A DNA stretch of 64,000 nt from Anaerolineales bacterium. GTDB lineage: Bacteria > Chloroflexota > Anaerolineae > Anaerolineales > RBG-16-64-43. Made by a program: the position numbers and the translations under genes. The notes under the pieces were generated by a model. It did not search any database. It was given only the letters and a program-made list of their open reading frames with translations, and was not told where the DNA came from. Below are positions 54,513-63,943 of this stretch, piece by piece (position 1 is the stretch's first letter; the number at the start of each line of letters is the position of its first letter). Location: positions 16,225 to 80,224 of the forward strand of contig JAFGCU010000009.1 of the NCBI GenBank assembly GCA_016932475.1. The letters run 5' to 3'.

Positions 54513-55973
54513 ATGCGCAATAAACGGATCCAAATTCTGTTTGCTCTGCTGGTCGTGGCCTTGCTGATCGTGGCCTGTTCGCCGGCCCAGCCGGCGGCGA
54601 CCACCGCCGTGAAGGCGACCGATGCGGTCGCCGAAGTTCCCACGGACAAACCCGCCCCCGCCGAAAAGGTCCAGGTACGCTGGTTCGTGGGCTTGGGCGC
54701 CGGCAGCGATGAAGGCACCTTCGCCCCCCAGAAGGCTTTCGTCGAGGAATACAACGCTTCGCAGGACGAGATCGAGCTGATGCTCGAGATCGTCGACAAC
54801 GACGTCGCCTACGACACCCTGTCCACCCAGATCGCGGCCGGCAACGCGCCCGACATCGTCGGGCCGATCGGCGTCCGCGGGCGCGACAGCTTCAAGGGCG
54901 CCTGGCTGGATCTGGCGCCGCTGATCGCGGAAAACAATTACGACCTGAGCGATTACGATCCCGCCCTGGTCAAGTTCTACCTGATCCAGGAGCAAGGACA
55001 GCTCGGCATCCCGTTCGGCATCTTCCCGTCCTTCATCCTTTACAATCAGGATCTGTTCGAGGAAGCCGGCCTGAACCTCCCGCCCGCCAAGTACGGCGAG
55101 AAGTACGTCATGCCGGACGGCTCGGAAGTCGAATGGAACATGGACACCCTGCGCGACGTGGGGATGATGCTGACCTTCGACTCGAACGGCAACGACGCCA
55201 AGACCGACGGATTCGACAGCACGAAAATCACCCAGTTCGGATTCATGAACCAGTTCACCGATCCGCGCGGCATCGGCACCTTCTTCGGATCCGGATCGCT
55301 CGTGGCGGATGACGGCAAGACGGCCCAGATCCCGGACGCCTGGAACGCCGCCTGGAAGTGGACCTACGATGGGTACTGGAAGGATTGGTTCATCCCGAAC
55401 GGCGCGTACGGCGGCGCCGACTTCCTGCAGGGTCCCGGCGGCCCGTTCTCGTCCGGAAACCTGGCGATGATCCACATCCACACCTGGTACGTGGCCCCGT
55501 GGGCGCTCGGCGAGGTCAAGTTCGACTGGAACCTGGCGGCCACGCCCTCCTACAACGGCACGGTGACCTCGAAGATGCACGCCGACACCTTCTGCATCCC
55601 GAAGGGCAGCAAGGATCCGAAATCCGCCTTCAAGGTGCTGACCTACATGCTCAGCAAGGAACATGCGACCTCGCTGCTGTCGATCTACGGCGGCATGCCG
55701 GCGCGGCTCTCGCTGCAGGGCGACTACTTCGCCTCCTACACCGAGACCAACTTCCCCGACAAGGACGACATCAACTGGGACGTCGCGGTGGCCGGCATGG
55801 CCTTCGCCGACAACCCGAACCATGAAAGCTGGATGCCTTCCTTCCAGGAGACCACCGACAAGTACAACGAGTTCTGGAACAAGTGGTCCAACACCGCCGG
55901 TTTGGACATCGACGCGGAATTTGAGCAACTGCGCGTCGCGCTCCAGGCTATTTTCGACGCGGCCCTCGCCTAG
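54513..55973 (+). CDS. Sugar ABC transporter substrate-binding lipoprotein
   Basis: A 486-residue type-I-importer binding protein (extracellular solute-binding family 1). The lipoprotein signal ends LLIVACSPAQ, followed by a Pro/Ala/Thr spacer. VRWFVGLGAGSD, ITQIAAGNAPDI-like STQIAAGNAPDIVG and QLGIPFGIFPSFILYNQDLFEEAGL are typical, as is a Trp-rich ligand region. GGAG lies before the ATG. It is followed by two permease genes and a GH16 gene, so the ligand is probably beta-1,3-gluco-oligosaccharides. The ATPase must be shared from elsewhere (an MsmK-like one). Confidence 0.93.
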   Translation: MRNKRIQILFALLVVALLIVACSPAQPAATTAVKATDAVAEVPTDKPAPAEKVQVRWFVGLGAGSDEGTFAPQKAFVEEYNASQDEIELMLEIVDNDVAYDTLSTQIAAGNAPDIVGPIGVRGRDSFKGAWLDLAPLIAENNYDLSDYDPALVKFYLIQEQGQLGIPFGIFPSFILYNQDLFEEAGLNLPPAKYGEKYVMPDGSEVEWNMDTLRDVGMMLTFDSNGNDAKTDGFDSTKITQFGFMNQFTDPRGIGTFFGSGSLVADDGKTAQIPDAWNAAWKWTYDGYWKDWFIPNGAYGGADFLQGPGGPFSSGNLAMIHIHTWYVAPWALGEVKFDWNLAATPSYNGTVTSKMHADTFCIPKGSKDPKSAFKVLTYMLSKEHATSLLSIYGGMPARLSLQGDYFASYTETNFPDKDDINWDVAVAGMAFADNPNHESWMPSFQETTDKYNEFWNKWSNTAGLDIDAEFEQLRVALQAIFDAALA

Positions 55974-55993
55974 CGAGATACGGCATTTCAACT

Positions 55994-56031
55994 CAGGGTC
56001 AGCCCGGCGGCTTGCCGCCGGGCTGACCCTG
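55994..56031 (+). terminator. 18-bp perfect hairpin between binding-protein and permease genes
   Basis: CAGGGTCAGCCCGGCGGC (55994-56011), TT, then its exact inverse (56014-56031). There is no T-tract, and the ribosome-binding site of the permease begins one base later. It probably stabilises the upstream mRNA or partly attenuates, so that more binding protein than permease is made. Confidence 0.7.
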
Positions 56032-56046
56032 AAAGGATGGGTGGAA

Positions 56047-57030
56047 GTGTCCCTCACAAGCAAGCTCCACGCGCTGCGGCCGCAGAAGAAATTCAAAACG
56101 AAAATATCCAGCCTCCAGAAGAAGGAAGCGCTGTGGGGGCTGTTTTTCCTGACCCCGTGGATCATCGGATTTATCGGGTTGTATTTCTTTCCGATGGTCG
56201 CCTCCTTCGTATTCTCGCTGCTTGAGTTTAATCCCACGGTCCCCGACCAGGCCGCCTACATCGGCTTCGACAACTGGCGCCGGGCGCTGTTTGAGGATCC
56301 GGAAGTCGGATTGTCTTTTCTGCGGACGATCCGTTTCTCCGCCATCTCGCTTCCGATCGGCCTGGCCTTTGCGCTGTTCCTGGCCGTCCTGCTCAATTCC
56401 AAAAACGTCCTCGGATCGCAGCTGTACCGCACGCTGTTCTACATGCCTTCGATGATCCCGCTGGTGGCCACGGTCCTGATCTGGAACGGCGTGCTGAACG
56501 AGCAGACCGGCTGGATCAACATCATCATCCAGAACCTGACCGGCATCCAGGCGGTCGGCAGCACGGGATTGCGCTGGCTGGCGGATCCCCAACTCGTCTA
56601 CCTCGCGTACACGATGTTCGGCCTGTGGGGGGTGGGCCCGGCGATGATCATCTTCCTCGCCGGATTGCAGGGAGTGCCCACCGAGCTGTACGAGGCCGCC
56701 GAAATCGACGGCGCCTCCTGGTTCCAGCGTCTGGGCAAAATCACACTGCCGATGATCACGCCGGTAATCCTCTACCAGCTCATCCTGAACGTTATCGGTT
56801 CGCTGCAGTACTTCCTGGCGCCCTTCGTCCTCAACCGCGGGACCGGTTTCCCGGAGGGGATGACCCGCTTCTATATGGTGTATTTCTTCAAGCAGTCGTT
56901 TACCTTCCAGAATATGGGATACGGCGCCACCCTGGCCTGGATCATGTTCATCGTGGGCATCATCCTGACGGTCATCCTGTTCGGGACGGCGAAATACTGG
57001 GTGTTTTACGCCGCGGAGGATAAAGAATGA
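56047..57030 (+). CDS. Sugar ABC permease, MalF type
   Basis: A 327-residue permease with six membrane segments: LWGLFFLTPWIIGFIGLYFFP and on, with the EAA loop ELYEAAEIDGASWFQRLGKITLPMI. The GTG at 56047 with AAAGGA nine bases upstream is the best start; 56041 (GTG) is too close and a much longer frame overlaps the binding-protein gene in another frame. Its stop overlaps the next permease start by four bases. Confidence 0.92.
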   Translation: MSLTSKLHALRPQKKFKTKISSLQKKEALWGLFFLTPWIIGFIGLYFFPMVASFVFSLLEFNPTVPDQAAYIGFDNWRRALFEDPEVGLSFLRTIRFSAISLPIGLAFALFLAVLLNSKNVLGSQLYRTLFYMPSMIPLVATVLIWNGVLNEQTGWINIIIQNLTGIQAVGSTGLRWLADPQLVYLAYTMFGLWGVGPAMIIFLAGLQGVPTELYEAAEIDGASWFQRLGKITLPMITPVILYQLILNVIGSLQYFLAPFVLNRGTGFPEGMTRFYMVYFFKQSFTFQNMGYGATLAWIMFIVGIILTVILFGTAKYWVFYAAEDKE

Positions 57031-58103
57031 CTCAGGAACCGGTCGCTGCCCCCGCCCCGGGCCATCGGCGGCTTTCCCGCAAGGTGCAGCGCGTTCTCGC
57101 CACGAGCCTGATCACCGGCCTGACGCTGCTGATTTTGTTTTTCTACCTCGTCCCGATGGTCTACGGCATGTTCACCGCGGTGAAAACCGACGGCCAGTTC
57201 TCCAAGACCGGCGCGCCCATCTGGCCCGCTTCGGAAGCCACCTTTAATTACCAGGGCGAGGATTACGAAATCTACCTCGTGCCGATTGAGGGACAAATCA
57301 AATCCATGGCGCTGATAAAAAAGGGGCGCGCCTCCAGCACGTTCATCGACCCGGCCGACGAAGCCGCCGGCCCGGTCGAGTGGGCGGGATCGTGGCGTTC
57401 CCTGGAGCGCTCCTGGGAATTCGATCCGCAATGGGAAAACTTCCCCGATGCCTGGAATACGATCAATTACCCGAACCTTCTGAAGAACACGATCCTCTAC
57501 GCGGTGATCACCACATTCGGCTCGGTGGTATCGGCCGCCCTGGTGGCCTTCGGATTTGCCCGGTTCCGGATTCCGCGCAAGAATGTGCTGTTCATCCTGA
57601 TGATGTCCACGGTCATCCTGCCCGGCGCCGTGACGCTCATCCCCACATACTTTTTCTGGTTGAAGCTGGACCTGGTGGGCACCTGGTGGCCGCTGATCAT
57701 CCCGGCTTTCTTTTCCTGGGGCACCAACGTGTTCCTGCTGCGGCAGTTCTTCCTGACCATCCCGCGCGAACTGGACGAAGCGGCGATGATGGACGGGGCC
57801 AATCCGCTCCGCATCTTCGTCTCGGTGATCCTTCCGCAGTCGACGTCGGCGCTGACCGCCGTGGCCTTGTTCCACTTCTTCTACGCCTGGAACGATTTTT
57901 TCAATCCCATGATCTACCTGGCCGGCCATCCCGAAAAGTTCCCGATCACCATCGGCCTGACCGCCTTCAACAACCTGTATGCAGCATCGATCAACATGAT
58001 CCAGGCCGCCTCGCTCGTATCGGCGGTGATCCCGGTGCTGATTTTCTTCTTTGCTCAACGCGCGTTTATGCAGGGGGTGGTGATCACCGGCGTTGAAAAG
58101 TAA
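57027..58103 (+). CDS. Sugar ABC permease, MalG type
   Basis: A 358-residue permease with an EAA loop ELDEAAMMDGANPLRIFVSVILPQS and six membrane segments. Between segments 1 and 2 it carries a larger outer domain of about 100 residues (TFNYQGEDYEIYLVPIEGQIKSM...) than most MalG proteins. ATGA overlap with the preceding permease gene. Together they form the channel for the lipoprotein at 54513. Confidence 0.92.
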   Translation: MTQEPVAAPAPGHRRLSRKVQRVLATSLITGLTLLILFFYLVPMVYGMFTAVKTDGQFSKTGAPIWPASEATFNYQGEDYEIYLVPIEGQIKSMALIKKGRASSTFIDPADEAAGPVEWAGSWRSLERSWEFDPQWENFPDAWNTINYPNLLKNTILYAVITTFGSVVSAALVAFGFARFRIPRKNVLFILMMSTVILPGAVTLIPTYFFWLKLDLVGTWWPLIIPAFFSWGTNVFLLRQFFLTIPRELDEAAMMDGANPLRIFVSVILPQSTSALTAVALFHFFYAWNDFFNPMIYLAGHPEKFPITIGLTAFNNLYAASINMIQAASLVSAVIPVLIFFFAQRAFMQGVVITGVEK

Positions 58104-58131
58104 CACCTTTCTCCTCAGAGAAGGACTCTCC

Positions 58132-59337
58132 ATGCCGCCACGGCGACACATTCCGATGCACCTCTATTGCGCATGGGGAGTCCTTCTCCTCCTCTCATCG
58201 GCCTGCGGTCCCGCCCGCAGCTCGGCATCCGCACCCACCGTCCTCCCTTCCCACACGCCGACCCCGGAAGGAATGCGTTCCGGCTGGGATTTGACCTGGC
58301 ATGACGAATTCGAGGGCGGGGCGATCGACCCCGCCCATTGGGTTTTTGATGTCGGCGGCGGCGGCTGGGGAAACAACGAATGGGAGTACTATACCGACCG
58401 CCCCGGGAATGCGCGCGTCGAGGGCGGAATGCTGATCCTGGAAGCGCGCGCCGAGAAATACCTCCACCGTAATTACACCTCCGCCCGGCTGAAAACCCAG
58501 AACCTGCACGCGTTTACCTACGGCCGGATCGAAGCCCGCATGCGGCTTCCGGTTGGAAAAGGAATCTGGCCGGCCTTCTGGATGCTCGGGGCGGACATCA
58601 GCCAGGCCGGCTGGCCCGCCTGCGGCGAGATCGACATCATGGAGCATATCGGGCGCGAACCCAACCGCGTGTATGGAACCGTGCACGGGCCGGGATACTC
58701 CGGCGGGAACGGCGTGGGCGGCTTCGCAACCGCCGCGGACGGAACGCTCTCGGATTCGTTCCATACGTATGCCATCGAATGGGAGCCGGGCGGGATCCGT
58801 TGGTATCTAGATGACAGGGAATACTTCCGCGTCGATCCAGGGATGGTGTCCGGCGAATGGGTGTACGATTTTCCTTTCTTCCTCATCCTCAACTTGGCGG
58901 TCGGCGGCGACTGGCCCGGGTATCCGGACGAAACGACCCGTTTCCCGCAGTTCCTGCGGGTGGACTACGTACGGGTGTATCAACTGCCCGGGCAGGCCGG
59001 CCGGTATCAGGGCCCGCCCGGCGTCCTGCATCTGGAGGAAATCACCCTTACGGCGCAGGAGAACAGCGACGGCACATGGCAGGCGGCCGCGTCCATCCGC
59101 GTGGCGGACGCGGACGGCCTTCCGGTGGAAGGCGCATCCGTTTCCGGCGGTTGGGTGGGGGCGGTCATCCGCGGAGAGACCCGCGGGCGGAGTGATGCCT
59201 CAGGGTATGTCCGGCTTCTCTCCGACCCGGTCAGGCGCTCCGGCGATGTGACGTTCTGCGTGACCGGGATATCTCATGGCGGGTATACCTACGACGAATC
59301 CGCCAACATACGGACGTGCGGGAAGCTTGAGCGCTGA
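58132..59337 (+). CDS. GH16 beta-1,3-glucanase (laminarinase-like) lipoprotein
   Basis: A 401-residue protein. Signal ending LLLLSSACGP, so it is lipid-anchored outside. The catalytic motif GEIDIMEHIG has Glu166, Asp168 and Glu171, the ExDxxE form of laminarinases. GGGGWGNNEWEYYTDRPGNA and KGIWPAFWMLG are family blocks. After the GH16 domain (to about residue 285) comes an Ig-like tail of about 110 residues. GAAGGA precedes the ATG at 58132. It should cut beta-1,3- or mixed-linked glucan for import by the transporter just upstream. Confidence 0.93.
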   Translation: MPPRRHIPMHLYCAWGVLLLLSSACGPARSSASAPTVLPSHTPTPEGMRSGWDLTWHDEFEGGAIDPAHWVFDVGGGGWGNNEWEYYTDRPGNARVEGGMLILEARAEKYLHRNYTSARLKTQNLHAFTYGRIEARMRLPVGKGIWPAFWMLGADISQAGWPACGEIDIMEHIGREPNRVYGTVHGPGYSGGNGVGGFATAADGTLSDSFHTYAIEWEPGGIRWYLDDREYFRVDPGMVSGEWVYDFPFFLILNLAVGGDWPGYPDETTRFPQFLRVDYVRVYQLPGQAGRYQGPPGVLHLEEITLTAQENSDGTWQAAASIRVADADGLPVEGASVSGGWVGAVIRGETRGRSDASGYVRLLSDPVRRSGDVTFCVTGISHGGYTYDESANIRTCGKLER

Positions 59338-59361
59338 ATACCGTTACAATGGAAGACAGCC

Positions 59362-60561
59362 ATGGACACGATCGATTTTTCGATTTTTGACCACGGGGAA
59401 GAGGCGGTGAAAGCGATGCGCTCCGTGTTGGCGCGCTTCGAACGCGAACGCCGCGTCCACGTCAACCTCGAAGTGATCCCCTTCGAGGGCGCCTGGGCGC
59501 GGATGGTCCAGATCGCCCTGTACGGCGACGGCCCGGCCGTATCCGAAATCGGCAGCAGCTGGGTCAGCGACATGGTGATGATGAACGCCCTGCGGCCGCT
59601 GAGCGAAAAAGAAGCCGGGCTGTTCGGCGGCGAGGAGGTGTTCCTGCCGGCCAGCTGGCAGAGCGTCCGCGCGATCCGCGACTCGCTCAACAGCGACGCC
59701 TTCGCCTGGGCCATCCCCTGGGTGGCGGATACGCGCCTCATGTACTACCGCAAAGATCTGTTCGCCCGGGCCGGCCAGGACGGGCGGGACATGTTTTCCG
59801 ATCACGCCGAACTGGAAGCCTGCCTGCAGGCGCTCCGGGAGCACGGAGCGGAGAGCCCTCTGGTGCTGCCGACCTACCACTCGCGCATCAACCTGCATAT
59901 CATGGCCGGCTGGATCTGGGCGTCCGGCGGGAAATTCCTTTCCGAGGATTCTCAGAAGGCGGTCTTCGATTCTCCCGAAGCCCTGGACGGAATGGAACAG
60001 TTCTTCCGGTTGAGCCGCTACCTGCTCCCTGCCGCGCGGCGGTTGGATGACACCCAATCGGATGCGCTCTTCCGGAACGGGCGGGCCGCGCTGGCCATCA
60101 GCGGCCCGTGGCTGTACGATCACCCCGGCGTGGAGCCGGCGCTGAAAGACCAGTTCGCCGTCGCCGTGCCGCCGGGAGTTCCGTTCGTCGGGGGATTCCA
60201 TTTGGTGATTTGGAAACATGCCCGCCAGGAGAACGCCGCACTGGAGTTGATTGAATTTCTGAATGGAAAGAATCTCCCGGAGGAGCTCTTTCCCGCTTTC
60301 TCCCTGCCCACCCGGCTGGATGCCCTGGCCGCCAACCGGTTTGCCCAACACCCCGTCTACCGGGTGATGATCGCCGCCCTGCGGGCCGGCCGCTCCTTCC
60401 GGACTGTTTGGATGTGGGGCATGCTGGAGAACCGGCTGTATGAATCCCTGCAACTCATTTGGGATAAAGTCCTGGCCGATCCGGAGGCGGATATCCATGC
60501 CATGCTCGGATCGCAGATGCACCGGCTGGCGGAACGGATCAACCGCAAATTGAATTCCTAA
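59362..60561 (+). CDS. Solute-binding-protein-like protein without a signal peptide
   Basis: A 399-residue protein with the fold signs of extracellular solute-binding family 1: FERERRVHVNLEVIPFEGAWARMVQIAL, the GPAVSEIGSSWV loop, WAIPWVADTRLMYYRKDLFARAG and GRAALAISGPWLY. It begins MDTIDFSIFDHGEEAV with no hydrophobic segment or lipobox, so it should stay in the cytoplasm. It starts 24 bases after the GH16 gene and precedes the phosphorylase gene by 31 bases. It may deliver or sense a glucan oligosaccharide inside the cell. Confidence 0.8.
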   Translation: MDTIDFSIFDHGEEAVKAMRSVLARFERERRVHVNLEVIPFEGAWARMVQIALYGDGPAVSEIGSSWVSDMVMMNALRPLSEKEAGLFGGEEVFLPASWQSVRAIRDSLNSDAFAWAIPWVADTRLMYYRKDLFARAGQDGRDMFSDHAELEACLQALREHGAESPLVLPTYHSRINLHIMAGWIWASGGKFLSEDSQKAVFDSPEALDGMEQFFRLSRYLLPAARRLDDTQSDALFRNGRAALAISGPWLYDHPGVEPALKDQFAVAVPPGVPFVGGFHLVIWKHARQENAALELIEFLNGKNLPEELFPAFSLPTRLDALAANRFAQHPVYRVMIAALRAGRSFRTVWMWGMLENRLYESLQLIWDKVLADPEADIHAMLGSQMHRLAERINRKLNS

Positions 60562-60592
60562 TCCCGGATTTCCCATTTTCCCGCCGAGACCT

Positions 60593-63500
60593 ATGCCATC
60601 CAATTTTGATAAATTAGACCGCTTCATCCTGCCTGCGTATCCCGCGAAACGGCCGTTCGCGAGCTTCCTGCCGGGGATCGCCGGCGAGTACGGGATTCCC
60701 CTGTGGGCGTTCTACGTCAACCGCGGGCAGGCCATTGCCGGTTTCGGCCTGGAGGACAAGGACCACCCGCTGATGGAATTCCAGCCGGCCCAGCGGGCGT
60801 ATCAATCGACCGCGCTGCTCGGATTCCGGACGTTTCTGCGCGGATCGCGCAACGGCCGTTCATGGACCCAGGAACCGTTTTCCCCCTGGCAGGACGCGGA
60901 CGCCGAGTGGAATATGTACGTCGGCCTGAACGAACTGGAGATCGAGGAGCGCCGCGCGCGGCTGGGCCTGCAGGTTAACGTTTTGTATTTCCTCCTGCCG
61001 GGGGAGCCCTTCGCCGCGCTGGTGCGGCGGGTGAGCTTTCACAACACGGCATCCTCGCCGCTCTCGCTCGAGGTGCTCGACGGACTGCCGGCCCTGATCC
61101 CCTTCGGGCTGACCAACGGCGCGCTCAAGGAAATCGGCCGCACGATCGAAGCCTGGATGGAGGTCGTCCATCACCGCGAGCGGCTCCCGTTCTACCGCTT
61201 GAAAGCCAGCTCGGATGATTCGCTCCGCGTTCAGACGATCGAATCCGGAAATTTCGCCCTGGGCTTCCTCGAGGGCGGGCTTCTGCCGCCGGCGGTGGAC
61301 CCGAAGGCGGTCTTCGGGATGGATACCGCCCTGGCCTGCCCGCGGGTGTTCCACGAGTCCGGCCTGCAGGGCGTGCTGGACGCGGCCCAAACCACCCAGG
61401 GCCGCACCCCCTGCGCCCTGTTCGGCGCGCGCATGGAGCTTCCTCCCGGCGGCACGCGCGTCATCACCAGCCTTTACGGGAACGCCCCGCGGCCGGAGGT
61501 CATCGCCGCGGGCGTGCAGCCCCTCCTCGCCCCGGGCGCGGTCGAGGCCAAGCGGGAAGAGGCGCGCCGGCTGACCGCCGAGCTGACCGATTCCATCCGC
61601 ACCGCCTCCGCCTCGCCGCTCTTCGACGGTTACTGCCGGCAGACATACCTCGACAACCTGATGCGCGGCGGGTATCCGCGTCTCTTCGGCGGAAAACGCG
61701 TCTGCCATATCTATTCGCGCCGGCACGGCGATCTCGAACGAGACTACAATAATTTCAATCTTGCGCCGGAATTTTTTTCACAGGGCGAAGGCAACTACCG
61801 GGATATCAACCAGAACCGCCGCAACGACGTTTTCTTCGTGCCCGAGGCCGGCGAATACAACCTGCGCACTTTCCTGAGCCTGCTCCAGGCCGACGGATAC
61901 AACCCGCTCGCCGTTAAGGGAGTCACTTTTTCTCTGCCGCCCGAATCCATTCCACTCCTCCTGGAAACGGCGGAGGAGCCGGCGGCGCTGAAGGAACTGC
62001 TGGCGAAACCGTTCACGCCCGGGCGGCTGGCGGCCGCGGCGCAAAAAGCGCGGCTGCGCACCTCCGTCCGGGAATTCCTCGATCGGGTCCTCGGCCTGGC
62101 AACTCCTGAAATCCACGCCGCCCACGGCACGGGCTATTGGACGGATCATTGGACCTACAACCTCGATCTGATCGAATCGTACCTGGCGGTCTTTCCGGAG
62201 AACCGCGAACACCTCCTGTTCGATTCGGAACCCCTGCCGTTCTTCGACTCCGCCGAGCGCGTCCAACCGCGCCGTGAACGCTTTGTCCTCGAAGGCGGCC
62301 AGCCGCGCCAGGCGAACGCGCTCCTGCACGATCCGGAGAAAGCGGCGCTGATCGCCGGGCGGGCGGAATCCCCGCAGTGGGCCCGGGCGGATCACGGGAG
62401 AGGGGAGATTTTCCGAGCGCCGCTGTTTTCGAAACTCGTCCTGCTGGCGGCGCTTAAATACGCCGCGCTCGATCCCTCCGGGCTGGGAATCCAAATGGAG
62501 GCCGGGCGGCCGGGCTGGTACGACGCGCTCAACGGCCTGCCGGCGTTGTTCGGCTCCTCGATGGCGGAAACGTATGCCCTGCTCCGTCTGGTCGAATTTC
62601 TGGCGGACACGCTGGGGGAGACGCCGCGGGAAGTGGAATTGCCGGTCGAGGGATCGGATCTGCTGCGCGCGATCCAATCCGTATTAAAAGAAGAACTCCC
62701 CGCGTTTGCCGCCTGGGACCGGCTCTCGACCGCCCTGGAATCCTACCGCGCGGCCACCCGCCTGGGTTTTGACGGCGCGACGGAACGCCGCGAGCTTGCG
62801 GATTTTTTCGAAGCTGTCCGCCGGAAGCTGCGGGAGGCGGTCGCCCGGGCTGAATCCATGGCGGGAGATCTCCCGCCCACGTATTTCATACACCGGGTGA
62901 CATCCCACGATCCGGACGGCCGGACCGATCCGCAGGGGCGCCCGTTGATCCGGGTCACGGCGTTCGAGCCCGCCGCACTGCCGCCTTTTCTGGAAGGGCC
63001 GGTGCGGCGCATGCGGACTCTCGGCCCGGAGGACGCCCGGCGGCTTCACGCCCGGGTGCGTGGCAGCGGCCTCTTCGACCGGAAGCTCGGCATGTACCGG
63101 GTGAACACCTCCCTGGAAGCATGGCCGCATGAGATTGGACGGGCGCGCGCCTTCACCCCCGGCTGGCTGGAAAATGAATCCGTTTGGATGCACATGGCGT
63201 TCAAGTATCTGCTGGAGCTTCTGCACGCCGGCTTGCATGAGGAATTTTTCGCCGATCTGAAAACCGGCCTGCCCGCGTTCCTGAATCCGGAGACTTACGG
63301 ACGCAATCCGCTCGAGAACTCCTCCTTCATCGCTTCGAGCGCCCATCCCGATCCGGACCTGCACGGGAACGGATTCGTCGCGCGCCTGAGCGGCGCGACC
63401 GCCGAGTTCCTCAGCCTGTGGGTGCGGATGACCGCGGGACCCCGGCTGTTCCGCATGGACGGAGATGCGCTTGTCCTGGAATTGCGCCCCGCCCTGCCCG

Positions 63501-63733
63501 CTTGGCTGTTCCGGGCGGATGGCACGTTCTCGTTCCGTTTTCTGGGAAGTTGTGATATCACGTATCACAACCCGGAACGGAGAGACACTTTTGCCGCGGG
63601 AATGACTCCCATGCGGATCAGGGTCCTGCCGCGATCGGGTGAACCGTTCCTGGTGGAAGGCGGCGTCGTTCCGGCGCCGTATGCCGGGATGGTGCGGGAC
63701 GGGGGGATCGAGAGGATCGACGTGTTCTATTAG
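60593..63733 (+). CDS. GH94/149/161-type beta-glucan phosphorylase, probably GH161-like
   Basis: A 1046-residue cytoplasmic enzyme with the layout of inverting phosphorylases: N-terminal beta-sandwich (to about 300), helical linker, (alpha/alpha)6 barrel and C-terminal beta strands. Blocks include FFSQGEGNYRDINQNRRND, GYWTDHWTYNLDLIESYL, FDRKLGMYRVN and WLENESVWMHMAFKYLLELL. Its length fits GH149/GH161 (beta-1,3-glucan phosphorylases) better than the shorter GH94, and the GH16 neighbour agrees. It would release glucose 1-phosphate from imported beta-1,3-gluco-oligosaccharides. The family assignment is from memory of the motifs, not a search. Confidence 0.75.
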   Translation: MPSNFDKLDRFILPAYPAKRPFASFLPGIAGEYGIPLWAFYVNRGQAIAGFGLEDKDHPLMEFQPAQRAYQSTALLGFRTFLRGSRNGRSWTQEPFSPWQDADAEWNMYVGLNELEIEERRARLGLQVNVLYFLLPGEPFAALVRRVSFHNTASSPLSLEVLDGLPALIPFGLTNGALKEIGRTIEAWMEVVHHRERLPFYRLKASSDDSLRVQTIESGNFALGFLEGGLLPPAVDPKAVFGMDTALACPRVFHESGLQGVLDAAQTTQGRTPCALFGARMELPPGGTRVITSLYGNAPRPEVIAAGVQPLLAPGAVEAKREEARRLTAELTDSIRTASASPLFDGYCRQTYLDNLMRGGYPRLFGGKRVCHIYSRRHGDLERDYNNFNLAPEFFSQGEGNYRDINQNRRNDVFFVPEAGEYNLRTFLSLLQADGYNPLAVKGVTFSLPPESIPLLLETAEEPAALKELLAKPFTPGRLAAAAQKARLRTSVREFLDRVLGLATPEIHAAHGTGYWTDHWTYNLDLIESYLAVFPENREHLLFDSEPLPFFDSAERVQPRRERFVLEGGQPRQANALLHDPEKAALIAGRAESPQWARADHGRGEIFRAPLFSKLVLLAALKYAALDPSGLGIQMEAGRPGWYDALNGLPALFGSSMAETYALLRLVEFLADTLGETPREVELPVEGSDLLRAIQSVLKEELPAFAAWDRLSTALESYRAATRLGFDGATERRELADFFEAVRRKLREAVARAESMAGDLPPTYFIHRVTSHDPDGRTDPQGRPLIRVTAFEPAALPPFLEGPVRRMRTLGPEDARRLHARVRGSGLFDRKLGMYRVNTSLEAWPHEIGRARAFTPGWLENESVWMHMAFKYLLELLHAGLHEEFFADLKTGLPAFLNPETYGRNPLENSSFIASSAHPDPDLHGNGFVARLSGATAEFLSLWVRMTAGPRLFRMDGDALVLELRPALPAWLFRADGTFSFRFLGSCDITYHNPERRDTFAAGMTPMRIRVLPRSGEPFLVEGGVVPAPYAGMVRDGGIERIDVFY

Positions 63734-63813
63734 CAGAGTGATGAATAGGTCGGAGGAGGGTGGTCGAGTAGCGGTTTCCGCGTATCGAGACCATCGGAAT
63801 TCAGCGTGGTCTC

Positions 63814-63839
63814 GCCCGCCCTGTCGGGCTGGGCCAGGG
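63814..63839. repeat. Second copy of the 26-bp GC-rich mini-element
   Basis: GCCCGCCCTGTCGGGCTGGG and the following CCAGGG match the insert at 23546-23572 with two small differences. Here it is flanked by CTCG on both sides. Confidence 0.6.
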
Positions 63840-63849
63840 CTCGCAACGA

Positions 63850-63930
63850 CCCCTCCCCCTGCCCCTCCCCAAAATGGGGAGGGGAGGAAAAAGAGGGCCA
63901 TCCCCTTTCCCGAAATGAGGAGGGGAGAAT
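63850..63930. repeat. C/G-rich palindromic intergenic repeat
   Basis: CCCCTCCCCA (63862-63871) pairs with TGGGGAGGGG (63875-63884), and further CCCCTTTCCC/GAGGGGAG words follow. The 63734-63940 gap has no gene. Confidence 0.65.
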
Positions 63931-63943
63931 ACGTTGGGGCGCC

